From Noviherbaspirillum sedimenti (lineage in GTDB: Bacteria > Pseudomonadota > Gammaproteobacteria > Burkholderiales > Burkholderiaceae_D), in contig NZ_QYUQ01000002.1 of assembly GCF_003590835.1 (NCBI RefSeq), positions 3,410,001 through 3,474,000 on the forward strand: DNA of 64,000 nt, given 5' to 3'. Positions 16,893 through 27,300 of this stretch are shown one piece after another. A program made the position numbers and the translations under genes. The notes beneath the pieces are model-generated. The model did not search any database. It was not told the origin of the DNA and worked only from the letters and a program-made list of their open reading frames with translations. Positions within the stretch are counted from its first letter, which is position 1. Every line of letters starts with the position of its first letter.

Positions 16893-19508
16893 ATGGCTAG
16901 ATTAGGTCCATTGAGTGAGAGCATGGATCTGGAAGCGCTAGTGAATGCATCGCCATTTCCCTACTTGCTTCTATCCACCAGTTTTGTCATTCTCGGCGCC
17001 AATGACGCCTACCTTCGGATAACCGCGCGTTCACGGGAAGAAATAGTAGACCGTAAGCTGTTCGAGGCTTTCCCGCCAGACCCCGGCCGCCCAGGCAATT
17101 TGAGTTTTGACGTGATACATGAGTCATTATGCCGGGTACTGGCAACACGCCAGCCAGACCATCTGGCCGTCGTGAATTACAACATTCCGGTCCAGACACC
17201 GGACGGCCCGGTATTCGAGGAGCGGTACTGGAGCCTCATCCATACGCCGGTTCTCGATGGACGGGGTGAAGTTGCTTTTATCTTTCAGAATCCAATTGAT
17301 GTGACAGAGCTGGTCAGGCTGCAACAAGAGAGGCATGGCAGGCCAGTGCAGGACGATGTCGACTATCAGATTGCCGGTGGCGTATTCAGCCGCGCGCAAG
17401 CGCTTGAAACAACGAACAGGCTGCTGGACATGGAACGCGAGCATCTCCTGAATCTGTTCAGGCAGGCCCCCGGCTTTGTCGCCGTGGTACACGGTCCGCA
17501 GCATATGGTCAACATGGTCAACGAAGCGTTTTATCAGCTCGTCGGCCACCGTGACATCGTCGGCAAATCAATCAAAAATGCCTTGCCTGAACTGGCCGGG
17601 CAAGGCTACTACGGTTTGCTGGACCAGGTGTTTAAGACTGGCAATGCCTTTGTCGGCCGGCAGATGAAGGTGAGGCTGCAGCAGCAACCCGGGGCGCCGT
17701 TGAGCGAGCGGTATGTGGACTTCGTCTACCAGCCATTTACCGGTGTCCAGAATGAAACTGCAGGCATTTTCATACAAGGTCACGACGTCACCGAACAAAA
17801 GCTTGCGCAGGATGCGCTTCAAATCAGCAATGAGCGCTGGATGCGGGCAGTGGAAGGTATCGGCGACGGTGTCTGGGACTGGGATATCGAAACCGGCGAA
17901 GTGGTGTATTCAAGGCGCTTCAGGGAAATGTTCGGTTACAGCGAGCAGGAATTCCCGGACCGGATTGAAGCGTGGACGCGCCGCATACATCCGGAGGATC
18001 TGCCCGGCGTCCTGGCCGTGATCGATGCAGGCGAATACACCAGGGAACCCGTGACAATGGAATTTCGCTTTCGGTGCCGCGACGGCAGCTGGAAGTGGGT
18101 GCGCTCTCGTGGCGTTGCGGTTGGGCACGACAAAAATGCCAAGCCGTCGCGCATGACTGGCACGGTTACCGATATCTCGGAGAAACGGGAATCCGAGGAC
18201 CGCATCTGGTATCAGGCGAACTTCGATGCGCTGACCGGCTTGCCGAACCGGCGGCTGTTTCGTGACAGGCTGGACCAGGAAATCCGAAAGGCGCCGCGTT
18301 CCGAGCACTCTCTTTGCCTGATGTTCATCGACCTGGACCGGTTCAAGGAAGTCAATGATCTGATGGGGCACGACGCCGGCGACCAGTTGCTGGTGGAAGC
18401 GGCAAAGCGCCTCAGCCAATGCGTCAGGTCATCCGATACGGTGGCCCGCCTGGGTGGTGACGAATTCACGGTCATTCTTACCGAGCTGACTGACCTGGCG
18501 CATGTCGAGGACGTCGCGGAAAAAATTCTGAAACGCCTCGTCGAGCCTTTCTCCCTGAACCAGCAGACCGCCTATGTTTCAGGCAGCGTCGGCATCACGC
18601 TGTACAATTCGGACGCCTCTACCGCGGAGCAACTCATCAACAATGCCGATCAGGCGATGTATGCGGCCAAGAACGCAGGCCGCAACCAGTTCCGCTACTT
18701 CACCGCCTCGATGCAGGAACGGGCGCATTACCGATTGCGGTTGGCAAACGACTTGCGCGAGGCGCTGGCAGCAGGCCAGCTGGACGTGGTTTACCAGCCG
18801 GTCGTGGAACTTGCGACCGGACATATTGCCAAGGCCGAGGCCCTGTTGCGCTGGAATCATCCCGTACTTGGCCAGGTGGAACCGTCCCAGTTCATTCCGA
18901 TCGCCGAAGAGACCGGTTTGATCAAGGAGATTGGCGACTGGGTATTCCAGCAGGCAGCCGGATGCTCCAGGCAATGGCAGGCCCAGCTGGGCAAAGTCAT
19001 GCAAATCAGCGTCAACGCATCGCCCGTCCAGATCCGCTCGACCGAGCCGGGCCTGAACTGGTTGCGCTATCTGGAAATGCTGGGTTTGCTGGGCAGCAGC
19101 ATTGTGGTGGAAATTACCGAAGGCTTGCTGCTGAATGCGTCAGCGACGGTCGCCGACAAATTGATCGAGTACCGTGATGCCGGTATCCAGGTTGCCATCG
19201 ATGACTTTGGCACGGGCTACTCATCGATGCAGTACTTGAAGAAATTCGACATCGATTATTTGAAAATCGACAGATCGTTCGTGCGCGACATGATCACGGA
19301 CGCCAGCGACCGCACCATCGTCAAATCAATCATTGTGATGGCCCACGAGCTTGGCATGCAAGTCATTGCCGAGGGTATTGAGACCAATGAGCAAAAGGAA
19401 TGGCTGCGCGCGGCCGGTTGTGATTACGCGCAAGGATTTTTGTTCTCAAAAGCCGTCACCGCAGAGGCCTTCCAGCAATTGATGGCGCAGGAGGCGCGCA
19501 GCCATTAG
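16893..19508 (+). CDS. PAS-GGDEF-EAL signalling protein (cyclic di-GMP turnover)
   Basis: This 871-residue protein has three PAS-like domains (about residues 15-140, 185-310, 315-435), a GGDEF domain (about 445-605, intact RLGGDEF) and an EAL domain (about 620-865, with AEALLRW, IDDFGTGYS and AEGIET). Both catalytic signatures are complete, so it may make and break cyclic di-GMP under PAS control. No transmembrane span is evident, suggesting a cytosolic sensor. The ATG at 16893 was chosen; a TTG at 16878 and an ATG at 16923 are alternatives, and ribosome-binding sites are weak at all three. It stands alone. Confidence 0.9.
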   Translation: MARLGPLSESMDLEALVNASPFPYLLLSTSFVILGANDAYLRITARSREEIVDRKLFEAFPPDPGRPGNLSFDVIHESLCRVLATRQPDHLAVVNYNIPVQTPDGPVFEERYWSLIHTPVLDGRGEVAFIFQNPIDVTELVRLQQERHGRPVQDDVDYQIAGGVFSRAQALETTNRLLDMEREHLLNLFRQAPGFVAVVHGPQHMVNMVNEAFYQLVGHRDIVGKSIKNALPELAGQGYYGLLDQVFKTGNAFVGRQMKVRLQQQPGAPLSERYVDFVYQPFTGVQNETAGIFIQGHDVTEQKLAQDALQISNERWMRAVEGIGDGVWDWDIETGEVVYSRRFREMFGYSEQEFPDRIEAWTRRIHPEDLPGVLAVIDAGEYTREPVTMEFRFRCRDGSWKWVRSRGVAVGHDKNAKPSRMTGTVTDISEKRESEDRIWYQANFDALTGLPNRRLFRDRLDQEIRKAPRSEHSLCLMFIDLDRFKEVNDLMGHDAGDQLLVEAAKRLSQCVRSSDTVARLGGDEFTVILTELTDLAHVEDVAEKILKRLVEPFSLNQQTAYVSGSVGITLYNSDASTAEQLINNADQAMYAAKNAGRNQFRYFTASMQERAHYRLRLANDLREALAAGQLDVVYQPVVELATGHIAKAEALLRWNHPVLGQVEPSQFIPIAEETGLIKEIGDWVFQQAAGCSRQWQAQLGKVMQISVNASPVQIRSTEPGLNWLRYLEMLGLLGSSIVVEITEGLLLNASATVADKLIEYRDAGIQVAIDDFGTGYSSMQYLKKFDIDYLKIDRSFVRDMITDASDRTIVKSIIVMAHELGMQVIAEGIETNEQKEWLRAAGCDYAQGFLFSKAVTAEAFQQLMAQEARSH

Positions 19509-19549
19509 CGGCGTCGTCTGCAGCCCGCGATTACTACACTTCATCCACC

Positions 19550-19780
19550 TTATTTGCGGAACGCCTTCGGATTCGACTTGTTGCGCTGTTCGTAAATCGT
19601 CTTCGCATCCAGCTCGGCACGTTCCAGCGTGCGCATCTCAGGCTTGTCGTCATGCAAGCTGAAAAATTCCGCCGCCTGCGCGCGCACCACAAACTTGACC
19701 GCATCCGCTTCAGTCACGTCGTACTTCTCGTAAATCTGCGTTGTCACTTCATCCAGGTATTCTTCGTAGGTCATTGTCAT
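19550..19780 (-). CDS. Hypothetical protein, 76 aa
   Basis: This small acidic-to-basic soluble protein begins MTMTYEEYLDEVTTQIYEKY and ends NPKAFRK. GGAG lies 7 nt before the ATG at 19780, which decides the start over an upstream in-frame ATG. It is predicted helical and lacks a signal peptide, membrane span or known motif. It lies between the GGDEF-EAL gene (convergent) and the initiator tRNA gene (divergent). I do not recognise its family. Confidence 0.65.
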   Translation of the reverse strand: MTMTYEEYLDEVTTQIYEKYDVTEADAVKFVVRAQAAEFFSLHDDKPEMRTLERAELDAKTIYEQRNKSNPKAFRK

Positions 19781-19949
19781 TGCATTACTCCAATTCATTT
19801 TCGTGTCGCGCGATTGCATCGCGCATTGCGTCGAGCCTGCCGCCATTTTGAACCATATCGTCCTTCCGCACCCGGGGTTTTAGCGTGCTTCGCGCCCGTT
19901 TTTGAAAACGCCGGTTGTGCGAAACCCCAATGCGCTGTATTATTCGTTC

Positions 19950-20026
19950 CGCGGGGTGGAGCAGTCTGGCAGCTCGTCGGGCTCATAACCCGAAGGTCAC
20001 AGGTTCAAATCCTGTCCCCGCAACCA
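19950..20026 (+). tRNA. Initiator tRNA-fMet (CAT anticodon)
   Basis: The 77-nt cloverleaf begins CGCGGGGTGGAGCAG and ends with an encoded CCA. The anticodon loop CTCATAA follows the three G-C pairs GGG/CCC that mark initiator tRNAs. The unpaired C1 against A72 (CGCGGGG/CCCCGCA) is the other initiator hallmark. The T-arm GGTTCAAAT is present. Confidence 0.97.
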
Positions 20027-20037
20027 GTTAAAGTACG

Positions 20038-20064
20038 AGCCCGACGCAGCCAGTCGGGCTTTTT
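20038..20064 (+). terminator. Terminator after tRNA-fMet
   Basis: An 8-bp stem AGCCCGAC/GTCGGGCT with a 7-nt loop is followed by TTTT, 12 nt after the tRNA. Confidence 0.8.
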
Positions 20065-20172
20065 GCTTTCTGCGGCCCGCATCGACAGCGGCGCGGCCAG
20101 CCTTCAGCCAGAATCCTGCCCTTGCCGGCCAGCCTGCTAGACTGTCTTACCCTCACACCGGGAAGCATCCTC

Positions 20173-21558
20173 ATGAATAACACCGCATTTGCCAGCCTGC
20201 CGCTGGCGCCGACCCTGTTGGCCAATCTCGAATCGCTCGGCTATCACGAGATGACGCCGATCCAGGCGCAAACCCTGCCGGTGGCGCTGGAAGGCCGCGA
20301 CCTCATCGCCCAGGCCAAGACCGGCAGCGGCAAGACCGCCGCCTTCGGCATCAGCATCCTCAGCAAGCTCAACCCCACCTGGTTCGCCATCCAGGCGCTG
20401 GTGATGTGCCCGACGCGCGAGCTGGCCGACCAGGTCGCCAACGAGCTGCGCCGGCTGGCGCGCTTCGCCGACAACATCAAGGTGCTGACGCTCTGCGGCG
20501 GCGCGCCGATGCGCCCACAGATCGCCTCGCTCGAACATGGCGCGCATATCGTGGTCGGCACCCCGGGGCGCATCCGTGACCATCTCGGCCGCGGCACCAT
20601 CAACCTGGCCACCGTGCAGACGCTGGTGCTGGATGAGGCCGACCGCATGGTCGACATGGGCTTTCAGGAAGAAATCGCCGGCATCGTCAGCGCCTGCCCG
20701 GCGCGCCGCCAGACCCTGCTGTTCTCGGCGACCTACCCGGACGATATCCGCAAGGTGAGCAGCCCCTTCCTGCGCGATCCGGTCGAAGTCTCGGCCGAGG
20801 TGCAGCACGAGGCCGGCAAGATCGAGCAGCGCTTTTACGAAATCGGCTATGAAGATCGCAACGCGGCGGTGGGACGCCTGCTGCGCCACTACAAGCCGGT
20901 GTCGACCATCGCTTTCTGCAATACCAAGATCCATTGCCGCGAACTGGCCGACGAATTGCAGGCGCAGGGCTTTTCCGCGCTGGCGCTGCATGGCGATCTC
21001 GAACAGCGCGAGCGCGATGAAATCCTCGTGCTGTTCGCCAACCGCAGCTGTTCGGTGCTGGTGGCAACCGACGTCGCCGCGCGCGGACTGGATATCCAAA
21101 GCCTGAGCGCGGTGATCAATGTCGATGTGTCGAAAGACACCGAAGTGCACGTGCACCGCATCGGCCGCACCGGCCGCGGCCAGGAAAAGGGCATGGCGCT
21201 GTCGCTGTGCGCGCCGAATGAAAAGAAGTGGGTCAAGCTGATCGAGGAATACCAGAACCAGCCGGCCGAGTGGCATGAGCTGGCAACCCTCGAGGCCGGC
21301 CAGGGCAGGGCATTGCAGGCGCCGATGGTGACGCTGTGCATCCAGGGTGGCAAGAAAGACAAACTGCGCCCTGGCGATTTGCTGGGCGCCCTGACCGGCG
21401 ACGTTGGCCTGAGCAAGGAACAGGTCGGTAAAATCAACGTGTTTGAATTCACCACCTACGTGGCGCTGGACCGGCACATTGCCGAGCAGGCTTACCAGCG
21501 TCTTTCCAGCGGCAATATCAAGGGCCGCAATTTCAAGATGCGCTTTATTTCGAGCTAG
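20173..21558 (+). CDS. dbpA: ATP-dependent RNA helicase DbpA
   Basis: This 461-residue DEAD-box helicase acts in assembly of the 50S ribosome by binding hairpin 92 of 23S rRNA. Motifs visible: Q motif and TPIQAQTLP, Walker A AKTGSGKTAA, PTRELADQ, DEAD in LDEADRMVD, SAT and HRIGRTGRG. The C-terminal 75 residues (KLRPGDLLGALTGDVG...IKGRNFKMRF) form the DbpA-specific RNA-binding domain. The start MNNTAF at 20173 follows GGAAG and removes 17 upstream in-frame codons. It lies just after the initiator tRNA. Confidence 0.93.
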   Translation: MNNTAFASLPLAPTLLANLESLGYHEMTPIQAQTLPVALEGRDLIAQAKTGSGKTAAFGISILSKLNPTWFAIQALVMCPTRELADQVANELRRLARFADNIKVLTLCGGAPMRPQIASLEHGAHIVVGTPGRIRDHLGRGTINLATVQTLVLDEADRMVDMGFQEEIAGIVSACPARRQTLLFSATYPDDIRKVSSPFLRDPVEVSAEVQHEAGKIEQRFYEIGYEDRNAAVGRLLRHYKPVSTIAFCNTKIHCRELADELQAQGFSALALHGDLEQRERDEILVLFANRSCSVLVATDVAARGLDIQSLSAVINVDVSKDTEVHVHRIGRTGRGQEKGMALSLCAPNEKKWVKLIEEYQNQPAEWHELATLEAGQGRALQAPMVTLCIQGGKKDKLRPGDLLGALTGDVGLSKEQVGKINVFEFTTYVALDRHIAEQAYQRLSSGNIKGRNFKMRFISS

Positions 21559-21571
21559 ACTGCAGGTAGCG

Positions 21572-22999
21572 ATGGCAATCACCAAGACCGAAAATTCCCA
21601 AGGCATGTTGTTGTGGCTGGTGGCCATCGGTTTTTTCATGCAGACGCTGGACGCCACCATTATCAATACGGCCTTGCCGGCGATGGCGCAAAGCCTGGGC
21701 GAAAGCCCGCTGCGCATGCAGTCGGTCATCATTGCCTATGCCTTGGCCATGGCGACGCTGATTCCGGCCTCGGGCTGGATTGCCGACCGCTTCGGCACGC
21801 GCCGTGTCTATCTCGCTGCCCTTGCGTTGTTCACCATCGGCTCCCTGTTGTGCGCCTATGCGCCGTCGCTGTCCTGGCTGACTGCGGCGCGCGCACTCCA
21901 GGGCGCCGGCGGGGCGATGCTGCTGCCGGTGGGGCGCCTGGCCGTCTTGCGCGCTTTCCCGCGCGAGAAATTCCTGCCGGCGATGGCCTTCGTTGCCGTT
22001 CCGGGGCTGATCGGTCCCCTGCTCGGGCCGACGCTGGGCGGCTGGCTGGTCGAGTACGCTTCGTGGCACTGGATCTTCCTGATCAATATTCCCATCGGTT
22101 TGATCGGCGGTGGCGCAGCGATGGCCCTGATGCCGGACTTTCGCGCCGACACCGTCGAGCGCTTCGACTTTGCCGGCTATGGTTTGCTGGCGGCGAGCAT
22201 GGTCATGATTTCGCTGGCGCTCGATGGCATGGCGGACATGCGCATGCGCCAGGCGATCGTCCTGTTGCTGATCATGTTCGGGCTGGTGTGCCTGACCGCA
22301 TACTGGTTGCGCGCCGTGCGCCATCCGGCGCCGCTGTTCCCGCTGGATCTGTTCAAGGTCAATTCATTCAGCGTCGGTGCCATCGGCAACCTGTTCGCGC
22401 GCATCGGCACCAGCAGTATGCCCTTCATGATTCCGCTGCTGTTGCAGGTCAATCTCGGCTATTCCGCTTTCCACGCCGGGATGATGATGATTCCGGTTGC
22501 CGTCGGCGGCATGCTGGTCAAGCGCATTGCCGCGCCTCTGGTCAAGATTGCGGGTTACCGCAAGGTGTTGATCGCCAATACGGTACTGGTGGGGGCGTTG
22601 ATCGCCAGCTTCGCGCTGTTTTCTGACACCATGCCGCTCTGGCTGCGACTCTTGCAGCTCGGGTTTTTCGGTGCAATCAATTCGCTGCAGTTCTCGGCGA
22701 TGAATGCGGTGACGCTGAAAGATTTGCCGGCGCCGCTAGCCAGCAGCGGCAACAGTCTGCATTCCATGGTGCAGATGCTTTCCATGAGCCTGGGCGTGGC
22801 GGCCGCCGGTGGCATGCTGGCGACTTTCACCGGCTTGCTGGCCCCGGCCCCGACAGGATCGGCGCTGCCGGCGTTTCAGGCAACTTTCATTTGCGTGGGT
22901 TTGATCACAGCTTGTTCCGCCTGGATTTTCTGGCAACTGCCGCCGGACAACGGCCCGGGGAAGCCATCTGGCACCGCCCCCGACGCCGAGCTTGCCTGA
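21572..22999 (+). CDS. MFS multidrug efflux transporter, DHA2 family
   Basis: This inner-membrane transporter has 475 residues and about 14 spans. It shows the DHA2 signature MQTLDATIINTALPAM near the start and the loop motif GWIADRFGTRRVY. EmrB/QacA-type proteins export hydrophobic drugs or metabolites by proton antiport; no EmrA-like adaptor is adjacent, so the cargo is unknown. It starts 13 bp after dbpA and may be read through from it. The frame upstream of 21572 belongs to dbpA and is not used. Confidence 0.88.
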   Translation: MAITKTENSQGMLLWLVAIGFFMQTLDATIINTALPAMAQSLGESPLRMQSVIIAYALAMATLIPASGWIADRFGTRRVYLAALALFTIGSLLCAYAPSLSWLTAARALQGAGGAMLLPVGRLAVLRAFPREKFLPAMAFVAVPGLIGPLLGPTLGGWLVEYASWHWIFLINIPIGLIGGGAAMALMPDFRADTVERFDFAGYGLLAASMVMISLALDGMADMRMRQAIVLLLIMFGLVCLTAYWLRAVRHPAPLFPLDLFKVNSFSVGAIGNLFARIGTSSMPFMIPLLLQVNLGYSAFHAGMMMIPVAVGGMLVKRIAAPLVKIAGYRKVLIANTVLVGALIASFALFSDTMPLWLRLLQLGFFGAINSLQFSAMNAVTLKDLPAPLASSGNSLHSMVQMLSMSLGVAAAGGMLATFTGLLAPAPTGSALPAFQATFICVGLITACSAWIFWQLPPDNGPGKPSGTAPDAELA

Positions 23000-23006
23000 T
23001 CCCGCA

Positions 23007-23504
23007 TCAATGAATGTCTTTGGGGAGGCTGCGAGCGTCGCGCTCCAGCCTGTCTTCCATTTGGCCCAGGTAAGCCGCCACCGTATTGTTGGCGTCCTGC
23101 ATCGAGCCGCGCACCGAATCGTCCAGCTTGTCCATCCGTGCCAATAGCGTATTGTGCATGTCCGCTTCGCGGGCCATGCGCACCTGCAGCTCGGTTTCGA
23201 TGAACTTGCGTAGTTCCGTGAAGCGCGAGGCTTCCGCCTGGTCGGCCAGGGCGCGGTGCGCCTGCAGTTCGCGGGCATGGCGCCTGGTTTCCAGCAGCAC
23301 CGAGGTCTGCAGGGTCACCAGGTAGGCCAGGAACAGCACGCTCAGCGCAATCAGCATCCCCAGCATGATCAGTCCCAGCGGTGCTGTCACGGCAGCGAAG
23401 CCGAGCGAAAGCGTGGTGGGCTGGGTGAACGCCGGCCAGTTCAGGGCTGCAAAGGCACCAATGACGGCCAGTGCCAGTACCAGAAGCAAGGTGCTGATTT
23501 TCAT
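23007..23504 (-). CDS. LapA-domain membrane protein
   Basis: This 165-residue protein has two N-terminal membrane spans (LLLVLALAVIGAFAALNW and LIMLGMLIALSVLFLAYLV) in the LapA/DUF1049 arrangement. A charged helical, probably coiled-coil, region of about 90 residues follows. LapA-like proteins are associated with lipopolysaccharide or envelope assembly. The 3' end is 7 bp from the end of the convergent DHA2 transporter gene. No operon partner is present. Confidence 0.65.
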   Translation of the reverse strand: MKISTLLLVLALAVIGAFAALNWPAFTQPTTLSLGFAAVTAPLGLIMLGMLIALSVLFLAYLVTLQTSVLLETRRHARELQAHRALADQAEASRFTELRKFIETELQVRMAREADMHNTLLARMDKLDDSVRGSMQDANNTVAAYLGQMEDRLERDARSLPKDIH

Positions 23505-23752
23505 GGGTTTCTCCTAATGACGCCGACAAATAACGAAAGCGTATCTGCAGCCATGCAAATCCGGCATGGTTCATTGCAATGCCTGCATTGCTGAAGACCA
23601 TTGTATTGATCAACCGTTCATCTTATCCGGCCAGATGTCGCGCCATCTTGTTCCTGATACAAGCGATTTTAAAATTTTTCTTCTACGCAGAAACTATTTC
23701 CCAAGCGCAGGTATCACAATGGCTTCCCGGAAACATAATTGCCCCGATAAAA

Positions 23753-24973
23753 ATGCAACTTATTGCACCTGCTCAAACACAACGATTTTCTTTGCAACAG
23801 CTTCAACCACTTGCCTTGCCCGTCATCTTCATCCTGTTCGGCCTCATCATGGGGTCCTGGACTGGCCGCATTCCCGCCATCCGTGCAGATTTGCAGATTC
23901 CCCACTTCGCCCTGTCCATGGTGCTGCTGTGCGGCGGCATCGGCGCCGTCATTTCCTATCCGGTGTCCTCATGGATGATGGCCCGACTGGGCGGTCGCAA
24001 GACCGTACTCATTGCCGGCCTGGCATTGCTGGCTGCGCTGGTCGGCATCGGCCTGGCGCCGAGCGTCTCGCTGCTGATGGCTGCGGTATTCATGCTGGGC
24101 ATTCCCGCCGGCTGCCTGAACGTCGGCATGAATGCCGTCGCCACCACTTTGGAAAAGGCCAGCGGCAAATCGACCATGGCCCGGCTGCATGCCGGCTGCT
24201 GTGCCGGTGGCCTGGCGGGCGCGACGCTGGGCGGCCTGATGGCCAGCATGAATATCGCGCCGGCCCGGCACTTCCTCCTGCTGGCCGCGCCCCTGGCAGT
24301 GTTGGTATGGCTGGCATGCCATCTTCTCAAGGCAGTTGTTGTCGATGATGACAGCGCCATTAGTGACACTAAAACAAGCGATGCCAAAACAAGCGACGCC
24401 AGTCCCGATGCGCGCGCCGGCAAGAAGATGTTTGCCTTGCCGCGTGGTCCGCTGGCCTTGTTGGGCACGCTGGTTTTTCTTGGCGCCATGTCCGAGGGCA
24501 GCATCGCCGACTGGAGCGGTGTGTTCCTGAAAGACCATTTCGGCGTGGCGGACGCTGTCGCGCCGCTGGCCTTCGCGGCCTTCTCGGTGACGATGCTGCT
24601 GGCGCGCCTGGCCGGCGACCGCCTCAAGGGCCGGCATGGCGCGCGCCGCCTTGTGTCCTGGGGTGCGGCGCTGGCGGCGGCAGGCCTGCTGTTTGCGGTT
24701 TCGGTGGACAGCGCTTATCTGGCCCTGGCGGGTTTCGGCGCCGCCGGCCTCGGCCTGGCACTGGTGTTTCCGTTCGTTTTCAGCGCAGCGGGCAGGCAAG
24801 GGCCGGTTGCCCTGGCGGGCGTGGCCACCATGGCCTACAGCGGCAGCCTGATGGGGCCGCCGGTGATCGGCGCGCTGGCGCACGGCTTCGGCATGCAGGC
24901 GGCGATTGGCTTCATCGGCGTGCTGGCCGCGCTGATCGCCATCGTCGCCGCCCGCGCGGGCATGCTCAAGTAA
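23753..24973 (+). CDS. MFS transporter, YbjJ-like
   Basis: This 406-residue transporter has about 12 spans and opens with FGLIMGSWTGRIPAIRADLQ, the N-terminal signature of the YbjJ subgroup. It has a central Asp/Lys-rich loop of about 30 residues (DTKTSDAKTSDASPDARAG) between spans 6 and 7. The ATG at 23753 is the best start; a longer frame to 23579 would add a poorly hydrophobic extension, and no strong ribosome-binding site is seen. Substrate unknown. It is convergent with the catalase gene. Confidence 0.8.
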   Translation: MQLIAPAQTQRFSLQQLQPLALPVIFILFGLIMGSWTGRIPAIRADLQIPHFALSMVLLCGGIGAVISYPVSSWMMARLGGRKTVLIAGLALLAALVGIGLAPSVSLLMAAVFMLGIPAGCLNVGMNAVATTLEKASGKSTMARLHAGCCAGGLAGATLGGLMASMNIAPARHFLLLAAPLAVLVWLACHLLKAVVVDDDSAISDTKTSDAKTSDASPDARAGKKMFALPRGPLALLGTLVFLGAMSEGSIADWSGVFLKDHFGVADAVAPLAFAAFSVTMLLARLAGDRLKGRHGARRLVSWGAALAAAGLLFAVSVDSAYLALAGFGAAGLGLALVFPFVFSAAGRQGPVALAGVATMAYSGSLMGPPVIGALAHGFGMQAAIGFIGVLAALIAIVAARAGMLK

Positions 24974-25019
24974 GCCGACAACTCCCTGATCATTTCCCTG
25001 ATTATTTTTCCTGGCTATT

Positions 25020-27143
25020 TCATGGCAGCGTCCGTACCGTCGGCTCGCGCTGCCATTGCCGCGTCTTCGCTGCGACGATAAAGGCCTTTGGATCGTCGGC
25101 TGCGACCACGCCGGCGTCCGCCACCACATTGGCCTTGTCCAGCAAGGGCTGCGCCTCGGGACTGGCGGCGATGGCCTTGAGATGGGCAAAGGCGTCGCTG
25201 ACGAAATCAAGGGCTGCGGCCTCCTTGCTCAAGGTCTGCGCCCCCGCAGCGGACAGCACCACGGCGACGGCATCGAACATCACCGAGGGCGTGCCGGCCA
25301 GCTGGCCGTCTGCGGGCAGCAGCTTGCCATCGGCCAGCGTGACGCCGCCGACCTTGGGGGCGACGATCTTGACGCCGGCGCCGGCATCGGTGGCTGCCTT
25401 GCGCAGCTTTGCTACCAGCGCGCCGTCGCTGCCGTCGGCCACCAGGATGCCGATCGCGCGGCCGGCCAGCGTGTCGTGCATCTTGCCGATGATTTGCAAT
25501 GCGGGAGAGGGCGCCATATCCTGCACCGGCGCCGCAGCCGGCGGCGCCTCCGGCAGGGGCAACGCCAGGCCGTCCGCCACGCGCTGCGCCAGGTCGGCAT
25601 CGATGTGGCGCAAATGTCCGACCATCGCCTGCCGCACATGCAGGTGCGCGACCTTGGACAGCTCGAACACCAGCGCAAAGGCGAGATGGGCCTGCTCGGT
25701 CGGCGTCTGGCTGCGGTAGAACAGGCGCGCCTGGCTGTAATGGTCGGCAAAGCTTTCGGCGCGGATGCGGCCCTTGTCGCCGTTTTCCGGGGTGGCGTGG
25801 CTGGGAAAGCCGCTTGCCGGCGACTCGCGCGCTGAATCCGGCGCCAGCGACTGCGGCTCGTAGGCCACCCGTCCCTTCGGATGCGCCATTTGCATGTGGC
25901 CGTCGCGCTGATGGTTGGCGAACGGGCACTTCGGCGCATTGACCGGAATCTGGTGGAAGTTGGCCGAGCCCAGCCGCGACAACTGGGTGTCCAGGTAGGA
26001 GAAGAGCCGCCCCTGCAGCAGCGGGTCGTTGGAGAAATCGATGCCGGGCGCGATGTTGGCGGGGCAGAAAGCGACCTGCTCGGTCTCGGCAAAGAAATTC
26101 TCCGGCCAGCGGTCCAGCACCATGCGGCCGATCACCTGCAGCGGCACCATTTCTTCCGGGATCAGCTTGGTAGCGTCGAGGTGGTCGAACGGGAATTTCT
26201 CGGACTCTTCCTGTGTAAACAATTGCACCGCCAGTTCCCACTCCGGAAAATCGCGCCGCTCGATGGCTTCGAACATGTCGCGCCGATGGAAGTCGGGGTC
26301 GGCGCCGGCGATCTTGACGGCTTCATCCCACAGCGTCGATTGCAGCCCCAGCTTCGGGCGCCAGTGGAACTTGACGAAGGTGGAATTGCCGGCGGCATCG
26401 AGCAGCCGGAAGCTGTGCACACCAAAGCCTTCGATCATGCGCAGCGAGCGCGGGATGGTGCGGTCGGACATGATCCACATCACCATGTGCATCGATTCCG
26501 GCGTCAGCGAAATGAAATCCCAGAACGTGTCATGCGCGCTGGCCGCCTGCGGAAAGCCGCGGTCCGGTTCCATCTTGACCGAATGCACGACGTCCGGAAA
26601 CTTGATGGCATCCTGGATGAAGAAGACCGGGATATTGTTGCCGACCAGATCCCAGTTGCCTTCCCGGGTATAAAACTTGACGGCGAAGCCGCGCACGTCG
26701 CGCGGCGTATCCACCGAGCCGGCGCCGCCGGCCACCGTCGAAAAACGCGCAAACACCGGCGTCTTGGCGCCGACCTCGGTGAGGATTTTTGCGGTGGTGT
26801 ATTGCGCCAGCGATTGGGTCAATTCAAACGTGCCGTGGACCCCGGTGCCGCGCGCATGCACGATGCGTTCGGGGATGCGCTCATGGTCGAAGTGCGTGAT
26901 TTTTTCGCGCAGGATGAAGTCTTCCAGCAGTGTTGGCCCGCGCGGATTGGCTTTCAGCGAATTCTGGTTGTCGGGAATGGGTATGCCCTGGCTGGTCGTC
27001 AGTGGCGGATAATTGCCGCCCGCACGCTGATGCAGCTCGCCGCCTTTGCCGGCCACGCTGCTGGCATCGTCGGTCGCCTTGGCCGGATGTTTGCGGCTTT
27101 TTGGCGCGCTTTTGTTGTTGCCAGGTTCCTTGTCCTTGGTCAT
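25020..27143 (-). CDS. katE: Large-subunit catalase, HPII/KatE type
   Basis: This 707-residue cytosolic monofunctional catalase decomposes H2O2. The distal His motif is [15 protein letters not shown], the distal Asn region is [12 protein letters not shown], and the heme-ligand Tyr lies in [14 protein letters not shown]. About 150 C-terminal residues (from [13 protein letters not shown]) form the GATase1-like domain that marks large-subunit clade 2 catalases. The N-terminal 50 residues are Lys/Pro/Ser-rich as usual. The start at 27143 follows GAGAG; an ATG 9 nt upstream is possible. It stands alone. Confidence 0.93.
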   Translation of the reverse strand: MTKDKEPGNNKSAPKSRKHPAKATDDASSVAGKGGELHQRAGGNYPPLTTSQGIPIPDNQNSLKANPRGPTLLEDFILREKITHFDHERIPERIVHARGTGVHGTFELTQSLAQYTTAKILTEVGAKTPVFARFSTVAGGAGSVDTPRDVRGFAVKFYTREGNWDLVGNNIPVFFIQDAIKFPDVVHSVKMEPDRGFPQAASAHDTFWDFISLTPESMHMVMWIMSDRTIPRSLRMIEGFGVHSFRLLDAAGNSTFVKFHWRPKLGLQSTLWDEAVKIAGADPDFHRRDMFEAIERRDFPEWELAVQLFTQEESEKFPFDHLDATKLIPEEMVPLQVIGRMVLDRWPENFFAETEQVAFCPANIAPGIDFSNDPLLQGRLFSYLDTQLSRLGSANFHQIPVNAPKCPFANHQRDGHMQMAHPKGRVAYEPQSLAPDSARESPASGFPSHATPENGDKGRIRAESFADHYSQARLFYRSQTPTEQAHLAFALVFELSKVAHLHVRQAMVGHLRHIDADLAQRVADGLALPLPEAPPAAAPVQDMAPSPALQIIGKMHDTLAGRAIGILVADGSDGALVAKLRKAATDAGAGVKIVAPKVGGVTLADGKLLPADGQLAGTPSVMFDAVAVVLSAAGAQTLSKEAAALDFVSDAFAHLKAIAASPEAQPLLDKANVVADAGVVAADDPKAFIVAAKTRQWQREPTVRTLP

Positions 27144-27300
27144 GTTTTCTCTCATGGTTGGCGTACGGGAATGGCGCAAGACAGTCCTGCCGCCGGCAAG
27201 CTGTCTTGCAATTCAATCAATTGATAGAGGCAGCCGGCAAAGTGAAAGTTCCGCCCTATCTCTGGCTGTCGCCGGGATTGATGCGGCATTGCAGGTGCGC

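Noticed and set aside
19652..20140. Plus-strand frame running across the initiator tRNA gene
   Set aside because: It includes the whole tRNA and its terminator, which are certain; a protein gene there is implausible.
20137..21732. Long minus-strand frame opposite dbpA and the transporter start
   Set aside because: It crosses two convincing plus-strand genes with clear motifs and has no recognisable domain, so it is a shadow of their codon bias.
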